NCBI GenBank assembly: GCA_963515595.1 | Contig: CAUPYH010000007.1 | Location: 1 to 39,169, forward strand | Reading direction: 5' to 3' | DNA: 39,169 bases | Origin: Eikenella sp963515595 | Lineage (GTDB): Bacteria > Pseudomonadota > Gammaproteobacteria > Burkholderiales > Neisseriaceae | Part shown: in pieces, positions 31,863 to 39,119 of the stretch | How the letters are laid out: every line of letters starts with the position of its first letter | Numbering within the stretch: position 1 is the first letter of the stretch | Program-made: the position numbers and the translations under genes | The notes under the pieces: model-generated | Databases searched by the model: none | Told to the model about the DNA's origin: nothing | The model's input: only the letters and a program-made list of their open reading frames with translations

Positions 31863-32136
31863 CCAACACGAGCCGGGCAAATTCCGCGTTCAGGTAGCCT
31901 GCCCCAACTGCGGCCACCGTTGCCTGGTGCGCAACAGCGTCGCCCCAAGTCGCCTTACACGCCAATATTATGTTTGGTGCACCAATCACCTCTGCGGCTG
32001 GCGCGGTTTAGGCATGTTTGAAATCACCCGCACCACTCACGAGCCGCCACCACCGCTGCGCCACGGCACGCTACCTGAAACAGTGGATGCCAGTTTTTTC
32101 ATCAATCCTCCGCCCGTAGAAGACCAATTATTTTAA
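31843..32136 (+). CDS. ogr: Ogr/Delta-family zinc-finger late activator
   Basis: The 97-aa protein has the Ogr/Delta zinc-binding pattern CPNCGHRC (near residue 20) and CTNHLCGW (near 46), with the intervening RNSVAPSRLTRQYYVWC typical of the family. Ogr binds TGT-type dyads near -55 and recruits RNA polymerase to late promoters. GGGGA stands eight bases before ATG 31843; ATG 31828 is an alternative. In P2 ogr follows D; here it lies in the early operon. An uptake-like CGCTACCTGAA lies within the gene. Confidence 0.88.
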   Translation: MPLKNRNQHEPGKFRVQVACPNCGHRCLVRNSVAPSRLTRQYYVWCTNHLCGWRGLGMFEITRTTHEPPPPLRHGTLPETVDASFFINPPPVEDQLF

Positions 32137-32150
32137 GCCCGTCGCTGCCG

Positions 32151-32174
32151 CTTGCTGCGTGCAGCAGGGTTTTT
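32151..32174 (+). terminator. Terminator after the Ogr-like gene
   Basis: CTTGCTGC and GCAGCAGG pair around a short loop and are followed by GTTTTTG. Confidence 0.6.
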
Positions 32175-32205
32175 GCCGCCCTAAAAAAGGGAAAGGAAAA
32201 ATAAA

Positions 32206-32661
32206 ATGCAAGAAATTCAGCAATTTGAAAAACCTCGCCCCGCTGGTTATACGCAAGCCGCTTGGGATTGCCGTAATCAGATGCTGGCTAAATTAGCCGA
32301 ACATGTGCCCATGCAAACCGCCGCGCCGCGCCAGCCGATGGTGCACGAATTGCCGGCCAATCAAATCGCCAGCCGCCTGCTCACCCCAAAGCAGGCCGAA
32401 GGGGTGGAAATTGTGCAAAAGCTGTGCGGCCACATCAACCGCGCCACCGCCCAAATCAACACCACCCTCATCACCTACGAGCTGCCGGTGGGCACGCTCT
32501 GCCTGCCGGAGGTAGCCAATCTGTTGTGGCAGCTGGACGAGTGCATCATCGCCGCCCGTGCCGCTGCCCGCCGCCTCGGTATCCGTGCCGTGCAGCCGCA
32601 AGTGCGGCTCACCGCCCCATTGCTCAAGCCGGCCGCCAGTCGGCAAAGGGAGGCCGCATGA
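32206..32661 (+). CDS. Hypothetical early phage protein
   Basis: The 151-aa protein is unrecognised. It is mostly helical, with AGYTQAAWDCRNQMLAKLAE near the N-terminus and a basic Ala/Arg-rich C-terminus (CIIAARAAARRLGIRAVQPQ). AAAGGAAAA precedes the ATG. Its stop overlaps the next start (ATGA). It belongs to a coupled run of small early genes leading toward the replication gene. Confidence 0.75.
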   Translation: MQEIQQFEKPRPAGYTQAAWDCRNQMLAKLAEHVPMQTAAPRQPMVHELPANQIASRLLTPKQAEGVEIVQKLCGHINRATAQINTTLITYELPVGTLCLPEVANLLWQLDECIIAARAAARRLGIRAVQPQVRLTAPLLKPAASRQREAA

Positions 32662-32906
32662 ATGCCTAGCAACAGCAGGCTGTGATCCGTCTCGGCAACC
32701 GCCTCTACCACGATGCCATTGCCGCCGCCAATGCTGCCATGTCTGACGGCGTAAGCGGCCACCTCGCCACCGCCGCCTACAACCAGCTCGCCGGTGTGTG
32801 GGAAACCATGCAGGCCGTGCACAGCCACGATAGCACCGCCGCCGACCACATCGGCCACCTTATCGACCAGCTCAACCAACGCCAGGGGAACCGTAATTAT
32901 GACTAA
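32658..32906 (+). pseudogene. Small early gene with an amber codon at position 4
   Basis: ATG 32658 overlaps the preceding stop as ATGA, the usual coupling in this region, but codon 4 is TAG (32667-32669), followed by CAA CAG CAG. The same frame then encodes a normal helical 74-aa protein (VIRLGNRLYHDAIAAANAAM ...) to 32906. Translation might restart at GTG 32682, giving a near full-length product, so the gene may still work. CAG to TAG is the likely change. The function is unknown. Confidence 0.65.
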
Positions 32907-33309
32907 CCTCACTCCCGATTTTCAGGTAGCCAAAATGATTCAGGCTGCCGCCGCCGAAAGTATCCACAGTATCTACGCCAAAGCCGACCGCGCCTGTGCC
33001 ATGTATGAGCCGCTGCAACAGCTGGCCGACTGCCTGCAGTCTGCCGGGGTGTTGTTCCAACTGGGCAATTTTGCCGACTACAGCGAACTCACTCTGCTGC
33101 TCGATATTGAGACGGTGGAGCAAGACGTTCGCATCGACCGTGCCGTGCAAGAGTTTACCGAGGAGAGCGGCTGGGAGCTGCGCCGCAGCGAGCCGCAAGA
33201 GATGGCCGGATACGACATCACAATCATCGTTATTTGGCTGGTTAATCCGGGCAAGTTGTCCGAAACCATCACGCTTACGCTCCGTTACAGAGGAGAAAAC
33301 CATGTCTAA
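32899..33309 (+). CDS. Hypothetical early phage protein
   Basis: The 136-aa protein from ATG 32899 (AGGGG upstream) is unrecognised. It is acidic and seems alpha/beta, with MIQAAAAESIHSIYAKADRA and a strand-like end (YDITIIVIWLVNPGKLSETI). It overlaps both neighbours. The frame is open further upstream to 32794, but that part looks like a shadow of the preceding gene. Confidence 0.75.
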   Translation: MTNLTPDFQVAKMIQAAAAESIHSIYAKADRACAMYEPLQQLADCLQSAGVLFQLGNFADYSELTLLLDIETVEQDVRIDRAVQEFTEESGWELRRSEPQEMAGYDITIIVIWLVNPGKLSETITLTLRYRGENHV

Positions 33310-33604
33310 AGTCGCCGCCATACTGTTCGGCATCCTCATCGGCTTGCCAGCCGGTGAATACATTAGCGATTCCTACCGCGCAGGGCAGCAGGCCGCCATG
33401 CAAGCCGAGCTGGACAATGCCGAGCGCCGCGCCGGGCTTTATTTTCAGGTGAATCAGGATTTGCAGCACCAAATCACCGCCGCCGACCTCGCCGCCGAAC
33501 AAACCCGTGCCGACTGCCACGCCCGCCGCCAAGCCGCCGCCTTGGCTGCCGCCACCCGCCGCGATCCAATGGCTGGGGTAGTGTTGGAACCGGCAGGGGA
33601 ATAA
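33302..33604 (+). CDS. Small membrane-anchored protein
   Basis: The 100-aa product has one N-terminal hydrophobic segment (VAAILFGILIGLPAGEYI) and an Ala/Gln-rich coiled coil. The layout resembles an Rz-type spanin, but the gene lies in the early region far from the lysis cassette, so I do not call it one. The start overlaps the preceding stop. Confidence 0.7.
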   Translation: MSKVAAILFGILIGLPAGEYISDSYRAGQQAAMQAELDNAERRAGLYFQVNQDLQHQITAADLAAEQTRADCHARRQAAALAAATRRDPMAGVVLEPAGE

Positions 33605-33606
33605 AC

Positions 33607-33849
33607 ATGAGCACTTGCCGCCATTGGCAAACCAGTCAAGCCGGAAAAGATGGCGAACCGAAACCAGCGCCCATGCTGCGCCACGGCTTCGCCGCCTGTG
33701 CGCAAGGCGAATGTTTCAACTTTCTGCCATCTCGCCGCCCGGCCTGCGGCAAATACCAAGCCATCAGCCAAGCCGCCCGGCGCCGCCGCGAAGAAGTAAT
33801 GGCAGATCTAGAGCTAAAAAATTCAGGCTACCTGAAAGGAAAATCATGA
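33607..33849 (+). CDS. Small cysteine-containing protein, possible zinc or iron-sulfur site
   Basis: The 80-aa protein has four cysteines in a pattern common in small Neisserial phage proteins: CRHW near the start, then GFAACAQGEC, and RPACGKYQ. Four such cysteines may bind a metal. An uptake sequence forms its last codons (GYLKGK) and precedes the next gene's ATG. No function is recognised. Confidence 0.7.
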   Translation: MSTCRHWQTSQAGKDGEPKPAPMLRHGFAACAQGECFNFLPSRRPACGKYQAISQAARRRREEVMADLELKNSGYLKGKS

Positions 33850-34136
33850 AACCAAAATCTACCAATCAACAAATAAATCTGCCCCGTTGGCTTGCCGAGC
33901 GCGCCGCGCGCCAAAGCGTATTGATGCAGTTAGATATTCCGTTGGTTGCAGAAGGAGAACAGCAGATTGCCCAAAACGTGCTGTTTCGCGCCGGCTATCT
34001 GGTTGCATTAGAAGACGTAGCCGTTGCATTGGGCTGGCATGAACTCGCCGACAATATCCGGCATTTGGCCGAAGAACGGAAGCAGCAGTGGGATGAAGCC
34101 GTAGTCCGCTGCAACCAGTTATCTCAATCACATTGA
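33846..34136 (+). CDS. Hypothetical early phage protein
   Basis: The 96-aa protein (PRWLAERAARQSVLMQLDIP, then LVALEDVAVALGWHELADNI) is helical and unrecognised. Its ATG overlaps the preceding stop (ATGA). It is the last gene of the early run before the RNA-leader unit at 34160. Confidence 0.72.
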   Translation: MKPKSTNQQINLPRWLAERAARQSVLMQLDIPLVAEGEQQIAQNVLFRAGYLVALEDVAVALGWHELADNIRHLAEERKQQWDEAVVRCNQLSQSH

Positions 34137-34159
34137 TTTTTGAGAATCACACCATGAAT

Positions 34160-34189
34160 TTGACAGCCCCCGCCCGCGCCGCCTACAAT
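34160..34189 (+). promoter_or_regulatory. Promoter for RNA leader copy C
   Basis: TTGACA (34160-34165, perfect consensus) and TACAAT (34184-34189) are 18 bp apart. Unlike copies A and B there is no uptake sequence in the spacer. Confidence 0.75.
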
Positions 34190-34276
34190 CGCCGCACTAC
34201 TCACAAAGCGGCAGCCGCATCCGTCAATCCTGCGGTATTTTTGCGCCCGTCTCGCGCGGGGGCTCGCCATGTTTAT

Positions 34277-34368
34277 GGCGGGATGATAGCCGTCAATACA
34301 ATACCGCAAGGGAATAGCGGCAGCCTTCTTTGTGAGGTAGTTGAGTCCCGCCCACCTCATCCTGTGGG
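34277..34368 (+). ncRNA. Structured RNA leader, copy C
   Basis: The outer stem GGCGGG/CCCGCC encloses GCCG...CGGC with a tip CC-GCAA-GG, and CCT...AGG. It is followed by CCCAC/GTGGG. Relative to copies A and B the UUCG tetraloop is replaced by the GNRA loop GCAA and CCG/CGG by CCU/AGG. Both changes preserve structure. A frame resembling phage Ash-type proteins also runs through it, so the RNA may be partly coding. Confidence 0.65.
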
Positions 34369-34400
34369 CAATACACTAACTAAACACAAAGGTATTTCCC

Positions 34401-34616
34401 ATGAACTCCGTTTCTTCCGGCCTGTCTGTGCCGCTCTTCTCCATTTCCTCCCTCTCCGACCGGCTGCGGGCCGATATTGCCGCCTTCTCGGCTGTTACCT
34501 CTCTGCTTTCTGCTGCACCCAATCACACCTTGGATGCCAACGAACTCTATTTCCTACTCGAAGCCATCAACCAGCGCTTTCAAACTGTGCTCGTCGATTT
34601 GGAGCGCCTAAGCTAA
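34401..34616 (+). CDS. Small protein of unknown function, paralogue 3 of 3
   Basis: The 71-aa protein ends LDANELYFLLEAINQRFQTV, then LVDLERLS, clearly related to the LDAGKLFFLLSQQEREFNDV and LERLI ends of the two minus-strand copies. The N-terminal half (VPLFSISSLSDRLRADIAAF) is diverged. AAAGG precedes the ATG. It lies between the leader and gpA on the plus strand. It has no terminator of its own, so its transcript may continue into the replication gene. Confidence 0.75.
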   Translation: MNSVSSGLSVPLFSISSLSDRLRADIAAFSAVTSLLSAAPNHTLDANELYFLLEAINQRFQTVLVDLERLS

Positions 34617-34701
34617 TCCGCTTTAGGCGATTCTGCCGCCTGGCTGCCCTGTTAGGTATGCCGGCGGCAGGCGGCTGCCTGTCTGTTGCAGGAGGCAGTG
34701 T

Positions 34702-37005
34702 ATGAGACCAGCACTTACTAAAGTCAGCCGTTTTGCCCAAGAATTTCTCGACAAAATGCCGCCACAGCTGGCCGAGCTGGCACGGCAGCGTTGGCTGAAA
34801 ACTGCCAACGTGAAGCCGGTGCGCAAACCGCATGAGCTACAGCCTGAATACAGCGACGATAAAGCCAACTGCGAACTGTATGAATTTGCCAAGCCGCTGA
34901 TGCGCAACCCGCTGCCGCTGGACTTGAACGTATCAGACGACGATATCTGCAGTTATGCCGACAAGCAGGCTGCTTTGTTCCGCAGCCGTGCCAAATACGG
35001 CATGGATATATTCAAACAGCTCAAGCTGGCGGAGAAGGACGGCCTGGATGATTGGCAAAACAGATTTGCCAAGCAGATTAAGGCAGGCAACTGGAAGGCG
35101 ATTGCGCTACGCCTGCAGGATGCTCGCTGGTGGCGTCGTTTCCTGCGCCGCGCCATCGGCCGCCGCCTGGAAAATACCTTACGCGGCGGTATGAATCTGA
35201 TCCACCGGCGGCATTGGCTTTATGTATCGGCTCCCGCATTGGTACGCCGCCGTCAGCAGAAGCACCGTAATCGCGTCTTGCTCGAATCATTGAAGATGGT
35301 GAATGAGCTGGGGCAAACCTTCACGCTGGCCGAGCTGGTGGAAAAATCCAACGCCAACCCAGCTATCCGCCGCGCCGAGCTGATGACCCGCATTGCCGGT
35401 TTTGAATACATCGCCCGCGAAACGGGGCACATCGGCGAATTTATCACTTTAACCTGCCCCAGCCGCTTTCACGCGGCGCATCATGTTTCAGGTAGCCAAA
35501 ACAGCAAATACGACGGCAGCACGCCGGCCGAAGCGCAAGCCTATCTGCAAAAAGTTTGGGGGCGCATCCAAGCCTCGCTGCAGCGCCAAGAGATTGCCGT
35601 GTACGGCTTCCGCGTGGCCGAACCCCACCACGACGGCACGCCGCATTGGCATGGTTTGTTTTTTATGCCGAAAGAGCACCGCCAAGCCTTCCGCCGCACC
35701 GTAGCCCGCTACGCCTGCCGCGATAGCCGCGAAGAGCTGGGGCTGGATTACTTTGAGACCAAGGCCGCAGCCACCGAACAAGCTAAGTTGATTCAGGCCG
35801 CCCAGCGCCGCCGTGCCATAGAGCAGGGCGGCCATGTGTCCAGCATTAAGTCGCTGCTGGCCGATATGCAGACCGAAGCAGGTTTTTGGGCGTCGGCCGA
35901 CTACCGCGCCTTTCAGCAGGTGGATGCCCGCGTTAATTTTAAAGCCATCGATTGGCGGCGCGGCACGGCAGCGGGCTACATTGCCAAATACATTGCCAAA
36001 AATATCGACGGCAAAAACACGCTGGGCGACAGCGTGGGTATCGACTATGAGACAGACGGCCGCAACGTGGTAGAGACTGCCGAGCTGGTGGATGCTTGGG
36101 CGTCGCTGCATGGTATCCGCCAATTCCAACAAATCGGCGGCGCACCCGTTACCACTTGGCGCGAGCTGCGCCGCGAAGGCATGACTGCGGGCGACTACAA
36201 CGACACGATTGTCCGCGCTGCGCTGGCTGCTGATGCTGGAGACTGGGGTAAATTTACGATGATTATGGGTGGGGCGACCGCCAGCCGTGCCCAGCGACCA
36301 ATCCACCTCTACAAAGAAGACCCGAAAGAGCTCAACCGCTACCAAGAGCCGCGCCCGCCGATGATTCGCGGGGTGTTCGAGCCGGAAACGGGGCTTGTAA
36401 AAATTAGCCGCATCCACGAATGGCAGATGCTGCAGGGCGGCAAAGCCGCCCCTTGGACTGGTGTCAATAACTCTACGAAATCGCAAAAAGTGGGTGAAGC
36501 TGCTGATTTTGAAGCAGAAGATGATAAGGTTTTTGGGAAAGATCCATATCGCGGCATGGAGCCGCCGCGTTGCCACATCCCGCTACTGCGTGAAGAGATA
36601 CTGCAGCAGATAGATCGAGTGCTGGAAAGCGAAGCCCCGGCCATCATTAAAGAGCGCGAAATCACCCTTTTGCACGGGGCGCTGAATGATTTAACTGCCC
36701 CGCCAACTGTCAATCGCCATGAGGTCGCCGCCGAAGTTGATGCTGCCCGCACCGCCGCCGAGCAGACCCGGGCTCAAGCAAATGCTATGCGTGAATACAA
36801 AAATCTCCTGCACCACCTTGACCGCCTTTCACCGCCGGCCAACAGGCTACCTGAAACCGCGATTGACCTAACCCCATTTAAAACCCCATACCGCCGATGG
36901 CCTGCACCAAAACGCCACGATACCGCCGAAAGCGTGATGGCCGAACTCGACACCCTGCTTGCCAGCCTCGAAACCGAACATGATGCGCTCTACATCGTGC
37001 ATTAA
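34702..37005 (+). CDS. A: Replication initiation protein A (P2 gpA, rolling-circle)
   Basis: The 767-aa protein starts at ATG 34702 after a strong AGGAGG. It contains the HUH-type motif PHWHGLFF (H315, H317) for metal binding and twin tyrosines Y426 and Y430 (GYIAKYIAKNIDG), with the same spacing as in P2 gpA. It nicks the origin, which in P2 lies within gene A, and stays bound to the 5' end during rolling-circle replication. Length matches P2 gpA (761 aa). FITLTCPSRFHA is a further family motif. An uptake sequence lies in its C-terminal part. Confidence 0.95.
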   Translation: MRPALTKVSRFAQEFLDKMPPQLAELARQRWLKTANVKPVRKPHELQPEYSDDKANCELYEFAKPLMRNPLPLDLNVSDDDICSYADKQAALFRSRAKYGMDIFKQLKLAEKDGLDDWQNRFAKQIKAGNWKAIALRLQDARWWRRFLRRAIGRRLENTLRGGMNLIHRRHWLYVSAPALVRRRQQKHRNRVLLESLKMVNELGQTFTLAELVEKSNANPAIRRAELMTRIAGFEYIARETGHIGEFITLTCPSRFHAAHHVSGSQNSKYDGSTPAEAQAYLQKVWGRIQASLQRQEIAVYGFRVAEPHHDGTPHWHGLFFMPKEHRQAFRRTVARYACRDSREELGLDYFETKAAATEQAKLIQAAQRRRAIEQGGHVSSIKSLLADMQTEAGFWASADYRAFQQVDARVNFKAIDWRRGTAAGYIAKYIAKNIDGKNTLGDSVGIDYETDGRNVVETAELVDAWASLHGIRQFQQIGGAPVTTWRELRREGMTAGDYNDTIVRAALAADAGDWGKFTMIMGGATASRAQRPIHLYKEDPKELNRYQEPRPPMIRGVFEPETGLVKISRIHEWQMLQGGKAAPWTGVNNSTKSQKVGEAADFEAEDDKVFGKDPYRGMEPPRCHIPLLREEILQQIDRVLESEAPAIIKEREITLLHGALNDLTAPPTVNRHEVAAEVDAARTAAEQTRAQANAMREYKNLLHHLDRLSPPANRLPETAIDLTPFKTPYRRWPAPKRHDTAESVMAELDTLLASLETEHDALYIVH

Positions 37006-37086
37006 TTGTGGCCGGTTTAAGGCTACCTGAAAACCATGATTCCGCCGCCGCGCCCTTGGGTACGGCGGCCACCGGAGAAAATTAAG

Positions 37087-37302
37087 ATGAGCGAAATGTT
37101 TTTAACTAGGGATGAGGTTGCCAGCCTCACCGCCTACAAGCGCTACGGCAAACAATGCGACGTGCTGCGCCAAATGGGCATCCCGTTTATCACCAATCCA
37201 ACCGGCCGCCCCATTGTCGTGCGCGCCGTGCTCGAGGGCAGGCCGGAGCAAGCTGCCAGCCCGCGCCGAAGATGGCAGAGTAGCAAGGCAAAACCAAATT
37301 AA
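37087..37302 (+). CDS. DUF4224 domain protein
   Basis: The 71-aa product from ATG 37087 (GGAG nine bases upstream) reads FLTRDEVASLTAYKRYGKQC and then MGIPFITNPTGRPIVVRAVL, matching DUF4224, a small domain often found next to phage integrases. It may be a DNA-binding helper or directionality factor. It is seven bases upstream of the integrase gene, so the two are likely co-transcribed. Confidence 0.85.
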   Translation: MSEMFLTRDEVASLTAYKRYGKQCDVLRQMGIPFITNPTGRPIVVRAVLEGRPEQAASPRRRWQSSKAKPN

Positions 37303-37308
37303 ACCATT

Positions 37309-38376
37309 ATGAAACAGGCAATAAGAAATCTTCCCATGAGAATGCGGCAAAAGAAAACCAGTAGCGGCAAGGTGTATTTTTACTATGACACCTGCGCCAA
37401 GCCACGCAAGTGGCTGCCACTCGGATCGGACTTTTTCGAAGCCTTGCGCAAGTATGCCGACTACGAACAGGAATACAGCCAAGAGCTGACCGCCCGTATT
37501 GAGCGAGAGGCCACTTTCCGGGTGGTGGCCGAGCGTTATGTGCGCACTGTGCTGCCAACATTGTCACCCAGGACGCAGTCGGATTACCTGTATCAGCTCA
37601 AATTTTTGTACGAGTATTTTGACGGCGATAACCCCGCGCCGATTAACCAAATTTTGAGTGTGGACATCTACGAATATTTGGAATGGCGGCAGGCGGCCAA
37701 AATCCGTGCCAATCGCGAAATCGCGTTGTTTAGCGTTATCTTTAATTGGGCGCGGAAATGGGGCTACACCAACAATGAAAACCCATGCCGTGGCGTGAAT
37801 AAATACCAAGAGACCGGTCGCCATGTGTACATCACGGATGAGCAATATTGGAGGCTGTACGAGTGCGCCGAGCGGCATCTGCAACTGTTGATGCTGGTTG
37901 CATATTTTATCGGCCAGCGTGTGGCCGATTGCCTGAAAATACGCACCACAGATATTAAAGATGGGGAGCTGTGGATTGAGCAAAACAAGGTGCAAACCAA
38001 AGTCCGCATCAAACTCACCGGCGAGTTGGCAGAGGTGCTGGACTTGATTTTGCGGGAGAAGGGCGAGCAGAAACACGATTACTTATTTGTCTCGCTCGGC
38101 CGCCAGCGCCATCGCGGCCAGCCGATGACATATGCTATGCTGCGCGGCGCAATGGATAGGGCCCGCGAAAAAGCTGGAATCGAAAAGGCAGCCTTCCAGT
38201 TCCGCGACCTCCGCGCCAAGGCAGCCACCGACACCGACGATGCCGTCGGCATCGAAGCCGCCCGCGTGCTGCTCGGCCACACTACTCAAAACATGACCAA
38301 GCGCTACATCCGCAACCGAAAAGGCCACCTCTCCGAGCCGGCCGTCAAGTTAAATAAAAACCGTCAGGCTACCTGA
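37309..38376 (+). CDS. int: Tyrosine-family phage integrase
   Basis: The 355-aa recombinase has an N-terminal arm-binding region, a core-binding domain (TFRVVAERYVRTVLPTLSPR, about residues 65-150) and a catalytic domain. Catalytic residues seen are R204 (GQRVADCLKI), R302 in FRDLR (the first position is R299 instead of the common His), H324 (LLGHTTQNMT) and Y333 (KRYIR). It would join attP to tRNA-Leu. The gene ends 150 bp before attR, and its last codons contain an uptake sequence. Confidence 0.95.
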   Translation: MKQAIRNLPMRMRQKKTSSGKVYFYYDTCAKPRKWLPLGSDFFEALRKYADYEQEYSQELTARIEREATFRVVAERYVRTVLPTLSPRTQSDYLYQLKFLYEYFDGDNPAPINQILSVDIYEYLEWRQAAKIRANREIALFSVIFNWARKWGYTNNENPCRGVNKYQETGRHVYITDEQYWRLYECAERHLQLLMLVAYFIGQRVADCLKIRTTDIKDGELWIEQNKVQTKVRIKLTGELAEVLDLILREKGEQKHDYLFVSLGRQRHRGQPMTYAMLRGAMDRAREKAGIEKAAFQFRDLRAKAATDTDDAVGIEAARVLLGHTTQNMTKRYIRNRKGHLSEPAVKLNKNRQAT

Positions 38377-38423
38377 AAAAACGCATGGGAAACCGTGCTT
38401 TTTTCATGCGGCAAAATGCAGAA

Positions 38424-38452
38424 ATGTAGAACAAGCCATAAAATGTAGAACA
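38424..38452 (+). repeat. Direct repeats ATGTAGAACA, candidate integrase arm sites
   Basis: Two copies (38424-38433 and 38443-38452), 19 bp apart, lie between int and attR. A third copy is near attL at 608-617. Their position on both sides of attP suggests arm-type binding sites. Confidence 0.6.
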
Positions 38453-38476
38453 AAACCAAGGCCGAAAATACAGCAA

Positions 38477-38503
38477 AACCCGCTCGAAGCAGAGCGGGTT
38501 TTT
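38477..38503. terminator. Phage-supplied terminator between int and tRNA-Leu
   Basis: AACCCGCTC pairs with GAGCGGGTT (9 bp), with T following in plus direction and a run of T on the minus side. It can end both int and the tRNA transcript. Confidence 0.75.
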
Positions 38504-38524
38504 GTATTTGTAAACAAGCTGTTC

Positions 38525-38586
38525 TGTGGTGCCCGAGACCGGAATCGAACCGGTACGCTCGTATTAAGGAGCGACGGATTTTAAGT
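38525..38586 (-). repeat. attR, inside tRNA-Leu
   Basis: These 62 bases are identical to attL (440-501). The block covers the 3' end of tRNA-Leu up to the anticodon loop, and the phage restores the complete gene sequence. Confidence 0.93.
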
Positions 38587-38617
38587 CCGTTGTGTCTACC
38601 AATTCCACCACTCGGGC
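38527..38617 (-). tRNA. tRNA-Leu (UAA)
   Basis: On the minus strand, acceptor GCCCGAG pairs with CTCGGGC, the anticodon loop is CTTAAAA (anticodon TAA), a long variable arm is present as expected for leucine, and CCA is encoded. It is the integration target of the prophage. Confidence 0.95.
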
Positions 38618-38645
38618 CGGGCTGTGGTTTCTCAGCCTGGATGAT

Positions 38646-38723
38646 TGGAGGCGGGGGCGCGGATTTTAACCGGCCTATGCGAGGGTTGCACCCCACGCAG
38701 CATAAACACTCTGCCACCCCGCC
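38646..38723 (-). tRNA. Degenerate tRNA-Cys-like gene (GCA)
   Basis: The acceptor GGCGGGG/CCCCGCC is perfect with TCCA following, and the D-stem GCAG/CTGC pairs. The anticodon loop includes TGCAA as in tRNA-Cys. The T-loop reads GGTTAAAATCC instead of the canonical GGTTCGATTCC, and the anticodon stem has a mismatch. It may be a decaying duplicate of the neighbouring tRNA-Cys or an unusual tRNA. Confidence 0.6.
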
Positions 38724-38804
38724 GTGCTGATTGATGTATGGTTGATTTAAACCGATACCGCAACGGCTATTTACTGCCTGCGGCTTACATTCACTTTGGT
38801 ATTT

Positions 38805-38878
38805 TGGAGGCGGGAGTCGGAATCGAACCGGCGTACACGGCTTTGCAGGCCGCTGCATAACCACTTTGCTATCCCGCC
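38805..38878 (-). tRNA. tRNA-Cys (GCA)
   Basis: Acceptor GGCGGGA/TCCCGCC, anticodon loop CTGCAAA, T-loop GGTTCGATTCC and encoded TCCA identify a standard tRNA-Cys. Confidence 0.95.
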
Positions 38879-38921
38879 AAATTAGCTTTTGGCCGACTGT
38901 ATCGGCCAAATCTCTAAAACT

Positions 38922-38997
38922 TGGAGCGGGAAACGAGTCTCGAACTCGCGACCTCAACCTTGGCAAGGTTGCGCTCTACCAACTGAGCTATTCCCGC
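38922..38997 (-). tRNA. tRNA-Gly (GCC), copy 1
   Basis: Acceptor GCGGGAA/TTCCCGC, anticodon loop TTGCCAA, T-loop GTTCGAG and encoded TCCA give tRNA-Gly with anticodon GCC. It is identical to the next copy. Confidence 0.96.
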
Positions 38998-39020
38998 GTA
39001 AACCGGATTTTTTTAAACTG

Positions 39021-39096
39021 TGGAGCGGGAAACGAGTCTCGAACTCGCGACCTCAACCTTGGCAAGGTTGCGCTCTACCAACTGAGCTATTCCCGC
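39021..39096 (-). tRNA. tRNA-Gly (GCC), copy 2
   Basis: This gene is identical over 76 bases to copy 1. The two are separated by a short unrelated spacer. Confidence 0.96.
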
Positions 39097-39119
39097 TTGG
39101 GATTCGGATGATTGAAACT

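Noticed and set aside
8081..32669. UAG recoding (stop codon reassignment) in the phage
   Set aside because: Several genes (E, U, 26574 and 31393) end normally in TAG, and no suppressor tRNA is visible, so two isolated mutations are simpler.
33302..33604. A second Rz-type spanin
   Set aside because: The architecture fits loosely, but it is in the early operon without a lipoprotein partner.
34133..34705. 190-codon frame through RNA leader copy C and the small gene
   Set aside because: The 3' part is out of frame with the paralogous small protein. The middle resembles Ash-type phage proteins and may be translated in part, but the start, ribosome site and full length are not supported.
5960..38376. 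Repeated 12-mers considered as CRISPR or insertion-sequence remnants
   Set aside because: They are isolated uptake sequences without regular spacers; no cas genes, transposase or IS ends are seen.
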